Below are positions 51,542-60,605 of a stretch of DNA of 64,000 bases, in pieces (within the stretch, counting starts at the first letter, position 1; every line of letters begins with the position of its first letter). Source of the stretch: an uncultured Acetatifactor sp. (lineage in GTDB: Bacteria > Bacillota > Clostridia > Lachnospirales > Lachnospiraceae); contig CAJTSE010000007.1 of NCBI GenBank assembly GCA_910578815.1, forward strand, positions 133,385-197,384, given 5' to 3'. The notes beneath the pieces were generated by a model. The model ran no database searches. It had not been told where the DNA came from and saw only the letters and a list, made by a program, of their open reading frames with translations. Position numbers and translations under genes: made by a program.

Positions 51542-52003
51542 TTATTCACCCGCCTTTCTGGCCTGCAGAATATCATAGATCGGGAACTTTACAGGGCAGT
51601 CCCCATTCTCAACGATCACCTGACATGCCTTATGCTCTTCCACATTGATAACGAAAGGGCCCTGCAGATTCACGCTCATCTGAGTCAGGTCCTTAGGAAT
51701 CGTTACCGTAACCAACACAAGAATATTATCCGCGTTTACGTTTCCCGCAGCCGTAAGCAGTTCATCATTTACTTCCGGATCATAATCCGGCTTCACAAGC
51801 AATGGGTCCATCACCGGCATGGCAAACGCAGGCTCATCCAAAGACTGCAGAAAGCGAATGCCTGCATTGTCATTTCCCTGCTCTCCATCATGAATCAGCG
51901 CAAATTTCTTTAGTTCCGGGAATCCGATGATTCCGTTTTCAAAGACTATGATCTTATCGTCCTCGATCTCGATCTCACCAAAAATCTTCGTTGTCACTTT
52001 CAT
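51542..52003 (-). CDS. fliW: Flagellar assembly factor FliW (CsrA antagonist)
   Basis: 153 residues: 'MKVTTKIFGEIEIEDDKIIV', 'GIIGFPELKKFALI', 'AFAMPVMDPLLVKPDY' and 'MSVNLQGPFVIN' are FliW hallmarks. It binds either flagellin or CsrA; when flagellin is exported, freed FliW captures CsrA and permits flagellin translation. Start ATG 52003 chosen by family length and an AGGTG five bases upstream. Confidence 0.96.
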   Translation of the reverse strand: MKVTTKIFGEIEIEDDKIIVFENGIIGFPELKKFALIHDGEQGNDNAGIRFLQSLDEPAFAMPVMDPLLVKPDYDPEVNDELLTAAGNVNADNILVLVTVTIPKDLTQMSVNLQGPFVINVEEHKACQVIVENGDCPVKFPIYDILQARKAGE

Positions 52004-52090
52004 TGTGGCACCTGTACCTTTCCTCACTAAATTTTTCGATCCGGCTTAAGTTCAGCCCGATTTCTCCTTCGTCCGACGCGTGAACTGTTA

Positions 52091-53779
52091 TTATATATAG
52101 TTCAGCAGTGTGGTCTGGCTGACCTTACCGGTAGCCATCAACGCGGCTTCGTAAGTCAATTCTGCGCTGTTTAACTGTATTGCAACCTCCGTTATATCAA
52201 TATCCTCGTTCTCACTCTTTAATGTTTCAAAGGTAGTCTTCTGATTCTGGCTGCGATTTTTGATCAGTGCAAGCTTGCTGCTTCTGGTACCGCACTCGGT
52301 AATACAGAGGCTGGCGTCGTCCAGATGCCCCTGAAAGGCAGTAATACCTTCCTCAAACAGCTTCTGCTCCTTTTTCTTTGCCAAAGTAAGCGCCTTATTC
52401 AAAGCATCCAGCTGGTTCTGCATGGTCTTTTTCTCGGTGGTGCCGTCCTCTAAGGACTCCATCATTTTTTCCAGACTCGACTGCTGTGCTTCCAGATCCA
52501 ATACATCCTGAATGGAGGTCAGCAGATCATCCACTTCCCTGCCAATCCCGTGTTTAAAGCACTGGTCTGCCGTGGAATTGACCCTGATGGTCTGGTTATA
52601 TCCCACGTCATATTCAATGTCCTGACGCTCCGCGTCTATGGAAAGATAGGATTGATTGTAAACAATTTCCTTTTCCGCATCTCCCGGATTAGACTTGCAA
52701 TAAAAATAATGCTCCGGACGAAGATCACCCTTCTGCCAATGCTGCTTCTCATAGGTGACTCTGATTTCGGCCTCGTCTGCCAAAGTCGTATCGTCATCTT
52801 TGATTTTCATCAGTTCCTGATAACGGTCATCCCCCAAAAGAAGCTCCCCTGTCTCGGGAACAAACACTACTTCGCCCTTGTGGGCATCATCGGCAATATA
52901 ATTATATGGATCCGGATTATCATAAGGGTGCATGGTTTTGATCGTAACTTCTGAATTGGGCCATGTTACCGTATTATAGACAATCTTACCGTCGGCATCC
53001 TTTTCATATACAGGAATCGGATTTCCATCGCCGTCCAGCTTCTGGCTGCCGTCCGGATTGGTTTCAAACTTCAGAGAGCCGTCCGCATTGGTCGCCTGTT
53101 TCGGCACCTTAAAGCTTACCTTCACGCTGCCGTCCGCAGAACAATCGTCATAAGCCAGCCGAATGCGGTGTACCTCAACGTCCGTGATGTCATCTTCGAC
53201 AATATCCTTCATATCTGCGGAATTAAAATTCGCAGAATTGAGATCCGCAAGCTTACCCACATTCACCTTGGTCACGCTGTCAATCGCATTGTTCTTCAAC
53301 TGCTCGGTGATCTCATACTTTATATTTTCTTCCTTGTCAAAGCTCAAGGGAGTATCCGTGCGGTATCCGGTAAAAACATATCTGCCCGCATAATCCGCGT
53401 CACCGGTAGCATACACTTCCTCCCCCAGGGCCTTCAGCTGTTCTAAAATAATCTGCCGGTCCTCCGTCTTTAAGGGGCCGTTAGCGCCCTTGGTACACAG
53501 GGTAATCATATTTGTGATTATGGCGGACAAATTTTTCAGAGCGTCTTCCGTTACGCTGAGCCAGCTTTCCGCATCGGGGATATTCTTACTGTAATACTGC
53601 GTAATCTCCGTAACGCTGCTGCGCAGACGCAAGGCGCGAATCGCCACCACCGGATCATCGGAGGGCCTGTTGATCTTCTTCTGGGTAGACATCTGAGTGC
53701 TCAGCTTATCCTGATATATCTTGTTGGTATTGATATTGGATAAGTTGTTTTTCTGCATGATCTTATTCGTAATTCTCAT
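52091..53779 (-). CDS. flgL: Hook-filament junction protein FlgL
   Basis: 562 residues, longer than the usual 300. N-terminal 'MRITNKIMQKNNLSNINTNK' and 'INRPSDDPVVAIRALRLRSS' and C-terminal 'ENEDIDITEVAIQLNSAELT' and 'YEAALMATGKVSQTTLLNY' are FlgL (HAP3). The extra length is a middle domain (about 190-390) with proline and aspartate-rich loops ('NPDGSQKLDGDGNPIPVYEK'), likely surface-exposed. Follows flgK1, as is normal. Confidence 0.95.
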   Translation of the reverse strand: MRITNKIMQKNNLSNINTNKIYQDKLSTQMSTQKKINRPSDDPVVAIRALRLRSSVTEITQYYSKNIPDAESWLSVTEDALKNLSAIITNMITLCTKGANGPLKTEDRQIILEQLKALGEEVYATGDADYAGRYVFTGYRTDTPLSFDKEENIKYEITEQLKNNAIDSVTKVNVGKLADLNSANFNSADMKDIVEDDITDVEVHRIRLAYDDCSADGSVKVSFKVPKQATNADGSLKFETNPDGSQKLDGDGNPIPVYEKDADGKIVYNTVTWPNSEVTIKTMHPYDNPDPYNYIADDAHKGEVVFVPETGELLLGDDRYQELMKIKDDDTTLADEAEIRVTYEKQHWQKGDLRPEHYFYCKSNPGDAEKEIVYNQSYLSIDAERQDIEYDVGYNQTIRVNSTADQCFKHGIGREVDDLLTSIQDVLDLEAQQSSLEKMMESLEDGTTEKKTMQNQLDALNKALTLAKKKEQKLFEEGITAFQGHLDDASLCITECGTRSSKLALIKNRSQNQKTTFETLKSENEDIDITEVAIQLNSAELTYEAALMATGKVSQTTLLNYI

Positions 53780-53811
53780 ATAACTCTCCCTTTTTGGAAC
53801 TTCTATTCACG

Positions 53812-53997
53812 CTTCCAGACATGCCTCCAGGGGCGGCAGTGCCGACTTTTTCGGCACAAACAGTCCATGAAGAGCGCTGGTTTTGCGTTCTTCGGTGTGA
53901 AGCTTAGAAGTTCTTTGCGAAGCAGCCAAGCCAGTGAGGCCGACCTTGGGCTGGCGAACAAAAAACTGCCATTGGCCGTCAGAACTTCTCTTCACAC
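53812..53997 (-). repeat. Structured element after flgK1 (copy 1)
   Basis: Starting at the flgK1 stop codon, GTGTGAAGAGAAGTTCT (53981-53997) can pair with AGAACTTCTAAGCTTCACAC (53894-53913), and a TGCCGA-TCGGCA hairpin follows (53840-53856). The order GTGTGAAG ... CTTCACAC ... TGTTTGTGCCG ... GGCATGT matches the element after flgK2. A 62-residue open frame inside it has no ribosome site and is probably not a gene. Confidence 0.55.
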
Positions 53998-56612
53998 TAA
54001 ACGCCGGTCTCCAAAATCAGCCTGTCATAAATCTCCGTCAATGTCTGAATCATTTTGGAAGCCAGATTGTAACCGTTCTGAAATTTTACAAGGTCAACCG
54101 CTTCTTCGTCCTCATCCACGCCTGAAATGGACATTCTCTGCATATCAATAGTTCCTGCTATATCCTTGAAGCTCTGGCTGAAAGTGTTCGCCCGCTGGGC
54201 GTTTAAAGCCACATCGGAAAGCACACACTGCAGGAACTCGGATGCACTGCATCCTCTGAAGCTCATTTTCTCCTTGTCGGTAGCCAGGTCTTTTAAGTCG
54301 TTTAACAGATCATTCTGCTCTACGCCGTCACCCTTTTCATATCTGTTGGCAAGGCGACTGGGATCCAGCTCCATAGCAGCCAGTATGCCAAAGTTCATGG
54401 CAGTCAGCTGATAATAGCTGTCATCTCCCACGCTGACGGTAAATTTCACCGTCTTAAAGGCATCCTCCAGCATCGTTTCCTCATCAGCCGGAGTAGGCAC
54501 CGTACCTGCAGGAAATCTTTCCGCCCTGATCTCGTCTCTTCTTGCTTTCACCAGCTCATCTACCATATCCAGAGCCTTCACAGAAATGCCGTTCTTTTTT
54601 GCAATCTCTGCTTTTACCTGATCCAGGGCAGCCTTTCCTTCATCGGTTCCCTTGATGATCTCTTCCTTGGCCTTCTCAACGGCAGCATCCCACTCACCTT
54701 TATCCTTGAGATCCTTTTCCGCCTGGGCAAGAGCATCCGCCTTATACTTGGCTTCTACCTCAGCTTTTGCTTCCCTGTCCGCCGCCTCTTGAACCTGATC
54801 CGCCTCGGCCTGCGTCAGCTCCACCTTTGTCTTCGGGGGAGTACCGGTGCCGTTTCTGAATTCATCTTCGATTGCCTCTCTGGCCTTCTTCTCCGCGTCC
54901 GCCTGACTAAGCGTCGTGTCCGCAGCCCTGAGTGCTTCCGCCCTTGTCTTGATCTCGGTCTGAATTGCCGGAGCCGACATTGCCAGATCAATCTTTTCCT
55001 TTAGCTTTGCCTCTGTTTTTGCAGTCAGCTTTGTATTTTTCGCGGCTGTCAAATCATCCTGAAAAGCCTGACTTTGGAGAGCCGCTTCATAAATAGACTT
55101 TGCCGCCGCCTCCAGCACCATGGTCTCAGGCGCCTGTGCATAAGCTTCCTGCAGAAGCTTATAACCCTGAAGATAAAGATCATATCTGTTCCCGTCAGGC
55201 AGTTCATACTGAGCGTCATCCGTGGCCATATTTCCGGTAAACATCTTGATTCCCGGCTCATCATTGGAATCATAGCCCGATGTCACTATATCATTAAACT
55301 TCTGGGCAAAGGTTCTGACCCATTCGTTCATCTGACTCATATAATAAGGAACGCCCTGATAGTTTATGCTGGCTCCAACGGAAGCCGCCTTACCTTCTCT
55401 GTCGTTTGTCACTCTGCGGGGATTCTTATCATCACCGGAAAGAGTAAAGGTATAGCTGTACACCTCTTTCCCATTTTCATCAAACTCCACACTATAGCTC
55501 CAGGAATCATAATAAAATTCCTGATTGCCTAAATTAATGATACCGCCGTAATTGGACAGATTACACTTGTTCAGATCCTGAAGATAAGCCTTGCCCACCT
55601 GGATGGTCACGGTGTCATTTCCGTCTTTGTCGGTTCCCGTCTCCGTCACCGTACCGGAAAAGCCTTCACCGTTATTACCGTCACGCATCTCAACAAGGCC
55701 TTTCAGCGCCCCGCCCATAGCGGCATTATAGAGGCTGAATTTCTGCCCGTCTTCCCAGTAAACATCATACAATCCGTCGATGTCCGTCTGGTTTACTTTT
55801 TCATGCTTCTGCCTGGCAACGCACTCCAAACCATTGTACTCACTGCCGTCCACTAAAGTCTGGCCGCCGGCAATTCTTATAATGCAACGATTTGCCCCTG
55901 TAACTCTGTCAGGATTATTAGTATCTTTAATAGGGATTTCCTGCACTTCCACATCCACGATCTCAGAAAGCTGATCCAGCAGCAACGTCCTTCTGTCCCG
56001 CAGCTCATTCGCCTTAGATCCGGAAAGCTCAATCGTATTGATCTGCTTGTTCAGGTTGGCGATCTCTCCCGCCAGGGAATTGATCTCATCCACCTTCAGC
56101 TTAATCTCCTGGTTCACGTCCTTCTGCAGCTTTTCCAAATTACCTGCCACGCCGTTAAAGTACTCGGTCAGCGCCGCCGCATAGCCCATAAACTGCGTTT
56201 TTGTAGTCGGATCGTCAGGATTCTTTAGAAGCTCCTGCATTCCCGTAATCATAAACTGGTCAAAAACTGTCTTAAATCCTGCATTTTTCCCGTTATCGTC
56301 AAAGTAGTTCTCGATCTGCTGCATATAGTACTCTTTTTGGCCATACTCACCCACCCGAGCGTTATTGTCCCAGTACCTTCCGTCATAAAATTCATCCCGC
56401 ACCCGCTCGATAGCCAGAGTTTCCACGCCGGCACCGGCACATCCGTATGTCTGGAAAACCCTCAGAGCATTAGCGGCCTGCTGAGTCGTCTTCTGCCTGC
56501 TGTAGCCTTCCGTCTGCACATTGGCAATATTGTTGGCAGTGGTATTCATAGCCGCGTTATTGGCCAGCAGACCCGTATATGCAATATTTAATCCGAAAAA
56601 TTGTGAAGGCAT
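53997..56612 (-). CDS. flgK: Hook-associated protein FlgK, long paralogue with helical insertion
   Basis: 871 residues. N-terminal 'MPSQFFGLNIAYTGLLANNA' and 'TANNIANVQTEGYSRQ' and C-terminal 'VDLVKFQNGYNLASKMIQTL' are FlgK (HAP1). Between about 505 and 720 there is a 215-residue highly charged, alanine/lysine/glutamate-rich helical insert ('AEADQVQEAADREAKAEVEA', 'EWDAAVEKAKEEIIKGTDE'), not found in ordinary FlgK. A second FlgK lies just upstream at 56780-58729. The two may form alternate or mixed junctions. Confidence 0.92.
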   Translation of the reverse strand: MPSQFFGLNIAYTGLLANNAAMNTTANNIANVQTEGYSRQKTTQQAANALRVFQTYGCAGAGVETLAIERVRDEFYDGRYWDNNARVGEYGQKEYYMQQIENYFDDNGKNAGFKTVFDQFMITGMQELLKNPDDPTTKTQFMGYAAALTEYFNGVAGNLEKLQKDVNQEIKLKVDEINSLAGEIANLNKQINTIELSGSKANELRDRRTLLLDQLSEIVDVEVQEIPIKDTNNPDRVTGANRCIIRIAGGQTLVDGSEYNGLECVARQKHEKVNQTDIDGLYDVYWEDGQKFSLYNAAMGGALKGLVEMRDGNNGEGFSGTVTETGTDKDGNDTVTIQVGKAYLQDLNKCNLSNYGGIINLGNQEFYYDSWSYSVEFDENGKEVYSYTFTLSGDDKNPRRVTNDREGKAASVGASINYQGVPYYMSQMNEWVRTFAQKFNDIVTSGYDSNDEPGIKMFTGNMATDDAQYELPDGNRYDLYLQGYKLLQEAYAQAPETMVLEAAAKSIYEAALQSQAFQDDLTAAKNTKLTAKTEAKLKEKIDLAMSAPAIQTEIKTRAEALRAADTTLSQADAEKKAREAIEDEFRNGTGTPPKTKVELTQAEADQVQEAADREAKAEVEAKYKADALAQAEKDLKDKGEWDAAVEKAKEEIIKGTDEGKAALDQVKAEIAKKNGISVKALDMVDELVKARRDEIRAERFPAGTVPTPADEETMLEDAFKTVKFTVSVGDDSYYQLTAMNFGILAAMELDPSRLANRYEKGDGVEQNDLLNDLKDLATDKEKMSFRGCSASEFLQCVLSDVALNAQRANTFSQSFKDIAGTIDMQRMSISGVDEDEEAVDLVKFQNGYNLASKMIQTLTEIYDRLILETGV

Positions 56613-56639
56613 CGTTTATCTCTCCTATATTTTCGCACT

Positions 56640-56779
56640 TTCAAACATGCCGCCAACGGCACAAACAATTTATGAGAAGAATGCCCGCCCTTGGCATTCT
56701 TCAGTGTGAAGAAGCTCTGCTTGCAGAGCGTGAAATCACTTAGCGAGGTTCTTTCGAGCTTAGTGATTTCCTTCACACT
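56640..56779 (-). repeat. Structured element after flgK2 (copy 2)
   Basis: Begins one base after the flgK2 stop. GTGTGAAG and CTTCACAC (56704-56711, 56771-56778) enclose two nested hairpins (AAATCACTAAG with its complement; GCTCTGC-GCAGAGC), then GAAGAATGCC-GGGCATTCTTC and a GTGCCG-CGGCA hairpin follow. It shares end motifs and layout with the element after flgK1 but little inner sequence. Confidence 0.55.
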
Positions 56780-58729
56780 TTACATACCTAACGTATTGAT
56801 AATGTGCTCCAGCATCTCACTGACCACATTGATATAGCGGCTGGCAGCGTTGTATGCGTTCTGGAACTTAATCATGTTGGACAGCTCCTCGTCCGAGGAC
56901 ACACCCACCACTTGCTGTCTTGCGCTATCAACAGCTTCCACCGTAGTCTCCTGATTCGTATAAATGCTGCGGGAAACCTTGCCGGAATTTCCGATCTGAG
57001 TAACCAAATCCGTGTAGTAATCTACAAAGGTAGTCGTCTTCTTTACATTCGGATTCAGTGTATAAACCTCTTCCGTGAAGGCATCCTTCAAAGCCTCCGC
57101 TGTCTTGATGTCCTCCGAGCCGTCTGCAAGTCTAAACCCCAGTTGAGCAGGCTCCTGCATCAGGTCCTGATTAATCCGCAGATTACTGATAGTATACAGA
57201 GAATCTGTTCCCGGTCCGGCCTCTTCCTCATAGAGCCAGAAGTCAACATTCTCCGTTTTGGTTTCGGTCTGCTGGTTACCGTCTGCATCCGTATAAGTAT
57301 AATCGTAGGTCACCGTTCCGCTGACCTTACGGTATCCTGCCGTGGTGATCTTTTCAAATAACTGGATAGGGCTGCCATCTCTTGCCCGTAAATATCCGTC
57401 CTGATCGTCGATCCAGAACTTTGTACCTTCTGGGAGCGCTCCCTCTGCTGTCGTCATTCCCTTCACCGTGCGAGTAGCCTCCACTACATCCGTGCCTGCC
57501 GCAGGAGTATAGGATACTCCGTTCTGACTGCCGCCCACGGTCTGCGCACCTGCGGCATCCGCCAGAATGCCGTTCACCTTTGTCACAATATTATGAATGA
57601 GCTGGTCAAACTCCGCCTGAACATTCATCAGAATAGACTGAGAAATCTCATTATTGTAGTATTTCATTCCGTTGCTTTCGCATTTTTCGAAATACTCATC
57701 CTCGTCTTCCAGCTTCAGCGCATCCAGTTTGTTCTGAGTACAGATATTTACATCCATATCCGTATAGTTCGCGCGGTGATCGCCCCTGGCAAGAAGCATA
57801 GACTTCAATCCGCCAATATCCGTGTTAAGATCAGAAGAGATCTCTCTGTCCAGATCAAAAACCTCTGCGCCGTCAATGTTATATTCTCTGGTGCCGTCAT
57901 CCAGAATGCGATAGCTGGCGTTCATCGGCCAGAAAGGTGTATAAAAACCGGTAGACGGATCCACATCCAGCGCTATCTCGTAACAACTGTCTCCCTTTAC
58001 AAAATCCACACCCTCTATCTGAACGGAAACGGCTCCGTACAAGTCCTCTTTAAAAGACATGCTGGTCATCTCGGCCAGCTCATCCAGCAGCTGATCTCTG
58101 GCATCCCGCAGGTCGTTAGCCTGTTCGATTCCACCTGCCTCGATCGCCCTGATTCTCTCATTCAACTGAACAATCTGTTTCCCGTACCTGTTGATTTTCT
58201 CTACCTGATTCCTGATCTGGGTATTCAGATTGTCCTGATAAGAAGCAAGCCCCTCGTATACTGCAGACGCACGCTCCACAAGCTCAGACGCCTTCTGTAC
58301 CAGCAGCCCCTGCGTCACGGAACTTGCAGGATCTTTCGCCAGCTCCTGAATAGATGTCCAGAAGTCTTCAATCGTAGTTTGAAAAGCCTCGCCGTTCATT
58401 TCGCCCAACTGACTTTCCACCTCTTCAAACACCTCGGTGGACACTTCATAAAACATACTACGTCCTGACTCCTTGCGGTATGTTTTATCCAAAAAATAAT
58501 CTCTGATATGTTTTACTCTGGAATATTCGACACCCAGACCCGTCTGCTTATTATTCACAGCCCTTGGGTTCACCGCAAGCGTAACATAGCTTTTTGCCGA
58601 CAGCTGTACCTGCTGCCTTGTGTAACCCACAGTGTCTATATTAGAAAGATTATGCGCTGTGGTATTCAGCGCATTTTGACTATTCTGTAATCCGGATGCT
58701 CCAACATATAAATTACCCATTAATGGCAT
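56780..58729 (-). CDS. flgK: Hook-associated protein FlgK, standard paralogue
   Basis: 649 residues. N-terminal 'MPLMGNLYVGASGLQNSQNA' and 'TTAHNLSNIDTVGYTRQQV' and C-terminal 'LSNMIKFQNAYNAASRYINV' are typical FlgK. Start ATG 58729 is preceded by GAGGTG with a 6-base gap; the frame reaches back to a GTG inside that site, which is unlikely to be used. Directly after flgN, its export chaperone. Normal FlgK length, in contrast to the downstream paralogue. Confidence 0.94.
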   Translation of the reverse strand: MPLMGNLYVGASGLQNSQNALNTTAHNLSNIDTVGYTRQQVQLSAKSYVTLAVNPRAVNNKQTGLGVEYSRVKHIRDYFLDKTYRKESGRSMFYEVSTEVFEEVESQLGEMNGEAFQTTIEDFWTSIQELAKDPASSVTQGLLVQKASELVERASAVYEGLASYQDNLNTQIRNQVEKINRYGKQIVQLNERIRAIEAGGIEQANDLRDARDQLLDELAEMTSMSFKEDLYGAVSVQIEGVDFVKGDSCYEIALDVDPSTGFYTPFWPMNASYRILDDGTREYNIDGAEVFDLDREISSDLNTDIGGLKSMLLARGDHRANYTDMDVNICTQNKLDALKLEDEDEYFEKCESNGMKYYNNEISQSILMNVQAEFDQLIHNIVTKVNGILADAAGAQTVGGSQNGVSYTPAAGTDVVEATRTVKGMTTAEGALPEGTKFWIDDQDGYLRARDGSPIQLFEKITTAGYRKVSGTVTYDYTYTDADGNQQTETKTENVDFWLYEEEAGPGTDSLYTISNLRINQDLMQEPAQLGFRLADGSEDIKTAEALKDAFTEEVYTLNPNVKKTTTFVDYYTDLVTQIGNSGKVSRSIYTNQETTVEAVDSARQQVVGVSSDEELSNMIKFQNAYNAASRYINVVSEMLEHIINTLGM

Positions 58730-58743
58730 AAATATCACCTCTG

Positions 58744-59262
58744 TTACTGCTTGGCATCAAACTTTCCGCTGGCGACACCCATGGTATCTCCTGCATTATA
58801 TGCGTTTCTGGTATAGTTTGCCGTCTCCGGCGCCGCATTGGAAGCCTGCAGCAGGCTCATCTCAAACTCCACCATTTCCAGCGCATTTGCCAACAGTTCT
58901 CTGTTTTGTTCATTGGTCCGTCGCAATTCACGTACTGCGCGCTGCAGTCTGTCGTGGGCCGCTGCCAGCTTCTGCTGCTCCGCCGGTCTGGCTGCCATCA
59001 TCTCGATCAGATTTGCAAGCTTTAAATTTGCAACATCCTTGTTTAACACATTGGCGATATCCGCAGTGACACCAACCCTCTTCTTTTCCAGATGGTTGAT
59101 CCTGCCTACCGATTCCTGTTCATCATCCGTGATTTTTTGTAATTCCGCCAGATCACCACTCACGATAATCGGCGTTTTTTTCTGAGACAGGCTCAGAAGT
59201 CCCTCGTATTCCTTGCTCTCCTGTTCAAGTACCTCTATCAGGTTCTCCATTAAACTGGCCAC
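58744..59262 (-). CDS. flgN: FlgN-family export chaperone
   Basis: 172 residues. Helical coiled coil ('LIEVLEQESKEYEGLLSLSQ', 'KKTPIIVSGDLAELQKIT', 'ELRRTNEQNRELLANALEMV') with the FlgN-type layout. It escorts FlgK and FlgL to the export gate. Lies between flgM and flgK2, its expected place. Confidence 0.92.
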   Translation of the reverse strand: MASLMENLIEVLEQESKEYEGLLSLSQKKTPIIVSGDLAELQKITDDEQESVGRINHLEKKRVGVTADIANVLNKDVANLKLANLIEMMAARPAEQQKLAAAHDRLQRAVRELRRTNEQNRELLANALEMVEFEMSLLQASNAAPETANYTRNAYNAGDTMGVASGKFDAKQ

Positions 59263-59270
59263 GGGACTTC

Positions 59271-59546
59271 CTACCTCATTTCCTCATACTTTTTGATCAG
59301 TTTCTCCGCAAACGCCGCATTGTCCACGCTGTATGTTCCGTTCTGTACCTGTGCCTTAATCGGAGCCGTCAACTCTTCTCTGACATCAGGACTGCCTGCC
59401 AACGCTGCCTTAGCCGCCTGAATCTCTTTTCCGAAGCTGCTGATCTGCACCTGGTCCATATGAGCGGTGCTGCTTGTCTTCTGTGTCTGGCTTACTTTCT
59501 TGCTCTGGTAAACCTGTTGTACCTGAGTATATGCTTCTATACGCAT
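59271..59546 (-). CDS. flgM: Anti-sigma-28 factor FlgM
   Basis: 91 residues. The disordered N-terminus and C-terminal helices 'DQVQISSFGKEIQAAKAALA' and 'DNAAFAEKLIKKYEEM' match FlgM. It binds FliA/SigD until exported by the finished hook-basal body. First gene of the late flagellar operon, directly behind a perfect sigma-28 promoter, so it forms a negative loop on its own transcription. Confidence 0.95.
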   Translation of the reverse strand: MRIEAYTQVQQVYQSKKVSQTQKTSSTAHMDQVQISSFGKEIQAAKAALAGSPDVREELTAPIKAQVQNGTYSVDNAAFAEKLIKKYEEMR

Positions 59547-59580
59547 CGGGGTTTCCTCCTCTTGCTGATTTCTATAATAG

Positions 59581-59607
59581 TTATCGGCAGAGCGGGAAAA
59601 TACTTTA
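59581..59607 (-). promoter_or_regulatory. Sigma-28 promoter of the flgM operon (perfect consensus)
   Basis: Minus strand TAAA (59604-59607), 15-base spacer, GCCGATAA (59581-59588), the exact FliA consensus. It lies in the 69-base gap between the DUF951 stop and the flgM start. Confidence 0.92.
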
Positions 59608-59615
59608 GCCTAAAC

Positions 59616-59789
59616 TTACATAATTTCCTTAATACTCTTTTCCAACAGTCTCCGTGCTATCATAACCTGATGACCGCATCCTTTGCACTTGATTCTGAAA
59701 TCCGCGCCTGTCCGCAACACTTCCCACTCCTTACTGCCGCAGGGATGCTGCTTTTTTAATTTCAATACATCTCCCACATTAATCTCCAT
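59616..59789 (-). CDS. DUF951-family small protein
   Basis: 57 residues: 'MEINVGDVLKLKKQHPCGSK', 'EWEVLRTGADFRIKCKGCGH' and 'QVMIARRLLEKSIKEI' match DUF951 (YyzM-like) in full. It has a CxxC pair for a metal or nucleic acid. Function unknown; very widespread in Firmicutes. It sits upstream of the flgM promoter on the same strand. Confidence 0.85.
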   Translation of the reverse strand: MEINVGDVLKLKKQHPCGSKEWEVLRTGADFRIKCKGCGHQVMIARRLLEKSIKEIM

Positions 59790-59858
59790 ATCAGTCTCGA
59801 TCCCTCTTTCTCATTTCCACGTTTCTATGGCAAATCAAATCCATATGGCTCTCCATCG

Positions 59859-60605
59859 TTATATGTTTCCGACCAGAAAATCCTTTAATACCCCCAAAAA
59901 CTCCCTGAGCAGATTGTTGGGCAGCATCCAGACAACAGAACCGGCTGCCAGTCCTTCGGCCTGATAGCCCTGCTTTTCGGCAATTTTTACTGCACGAAAC
60001 ACATGAAAATTATTGGTTACAATTACTGTTCTGCTGTTCCTGCTGTCAAAAAGCTCCGCGCTGAAAGCAAGATTCTCACGGGTATTGGCAGACCTGTCCT
60101 CCATCAGAATCCTCTCTTCGGCAATGCCTGCATCCATTAGATACTGCCGCATTCCTGCCGCTTCCGTCTTGATTTCGTCATTCCCCTGTCCGCCGGAAAC
60201 AATCACCATCGTACTGGGATTTTCATTCAGGTATTCCACCGCCCTGTCAAGTCTTCTGCGCAGCACCTCGCTGGGGCCGCCCGCCTTCCACTGGGCCCCC
60301 AGCACAATGCAATAATCCGCCCCCGGCCCTGCATTCTCATGAAACCGGGAGATAATCAGGCCTTCCACTACAGCAAACAGGATCAGACCTGCGCAAAATC
60401 CGGACGCCGCTATTATTTTAAACCATTTCGGCAACGATTCCACAAAGCTCCTACGGCTCAAAGCAATGCCAATCAGGAGAAAAAATACACCGATTGCTCC
60501 CCAGATCAAAAAGAATCTCGTTCCGAATCCGTTCAGGGCGATGGCAATGCAATACAAAATACATAGCATCCCCAGGACGCCAAAAACAAAAGTCCCGACA
60601 GGCAT
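59859..60605 (-). CDS. YdcF-family membrane protein (DUF218)
   Basis: 248 residues. Three to four transmembrane helices in the first 110 residues, then a DUF218 domain ('ADYCIVLGAQWKAGGPSEVL', 'STMVIVSGGQGNDEIKTEA', 'ILMEDRSANTRENLAFS', 'VIVTNNFHVFRA'), as in ElyC/SanA proteins linked to envelope integrity. I favour ATG 60605 (GGGAGA six bases upstream); an ATG at 60695 would add 30 basic residues. Confidence 0.88.
   Translation of the reverse strand: MPVGTFVFGVLGMLCILYCIAIALNGFGTRFFLIWGAIGVFFLLIGIALSRRSFVESLPKWFKIIAASGFCAGLILFAVVEGLIISRFHENAGPGADYCIVLGAQWKAGGPSEVLRRRLDRAVEYLNENPSTMVIVSGGQGNDEIKTEAAGMRQYLMDAGIAEERILMEDRSANTRENLAFSAELFDSRNSRTVIVTNNFHVFRAVKIAEKQGYQAEGLAAGSVVWMLPNNLLREFLGVLKDFLVGNI

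Noticed and set aside
53807..53995. 62-codon minus-strand frame in the flgK1-flgL spacer
   Set aside because: No ribosome site, and it lies inside a palindromic element; a similar spurious frame occurs in the other spacer (56588-56776).
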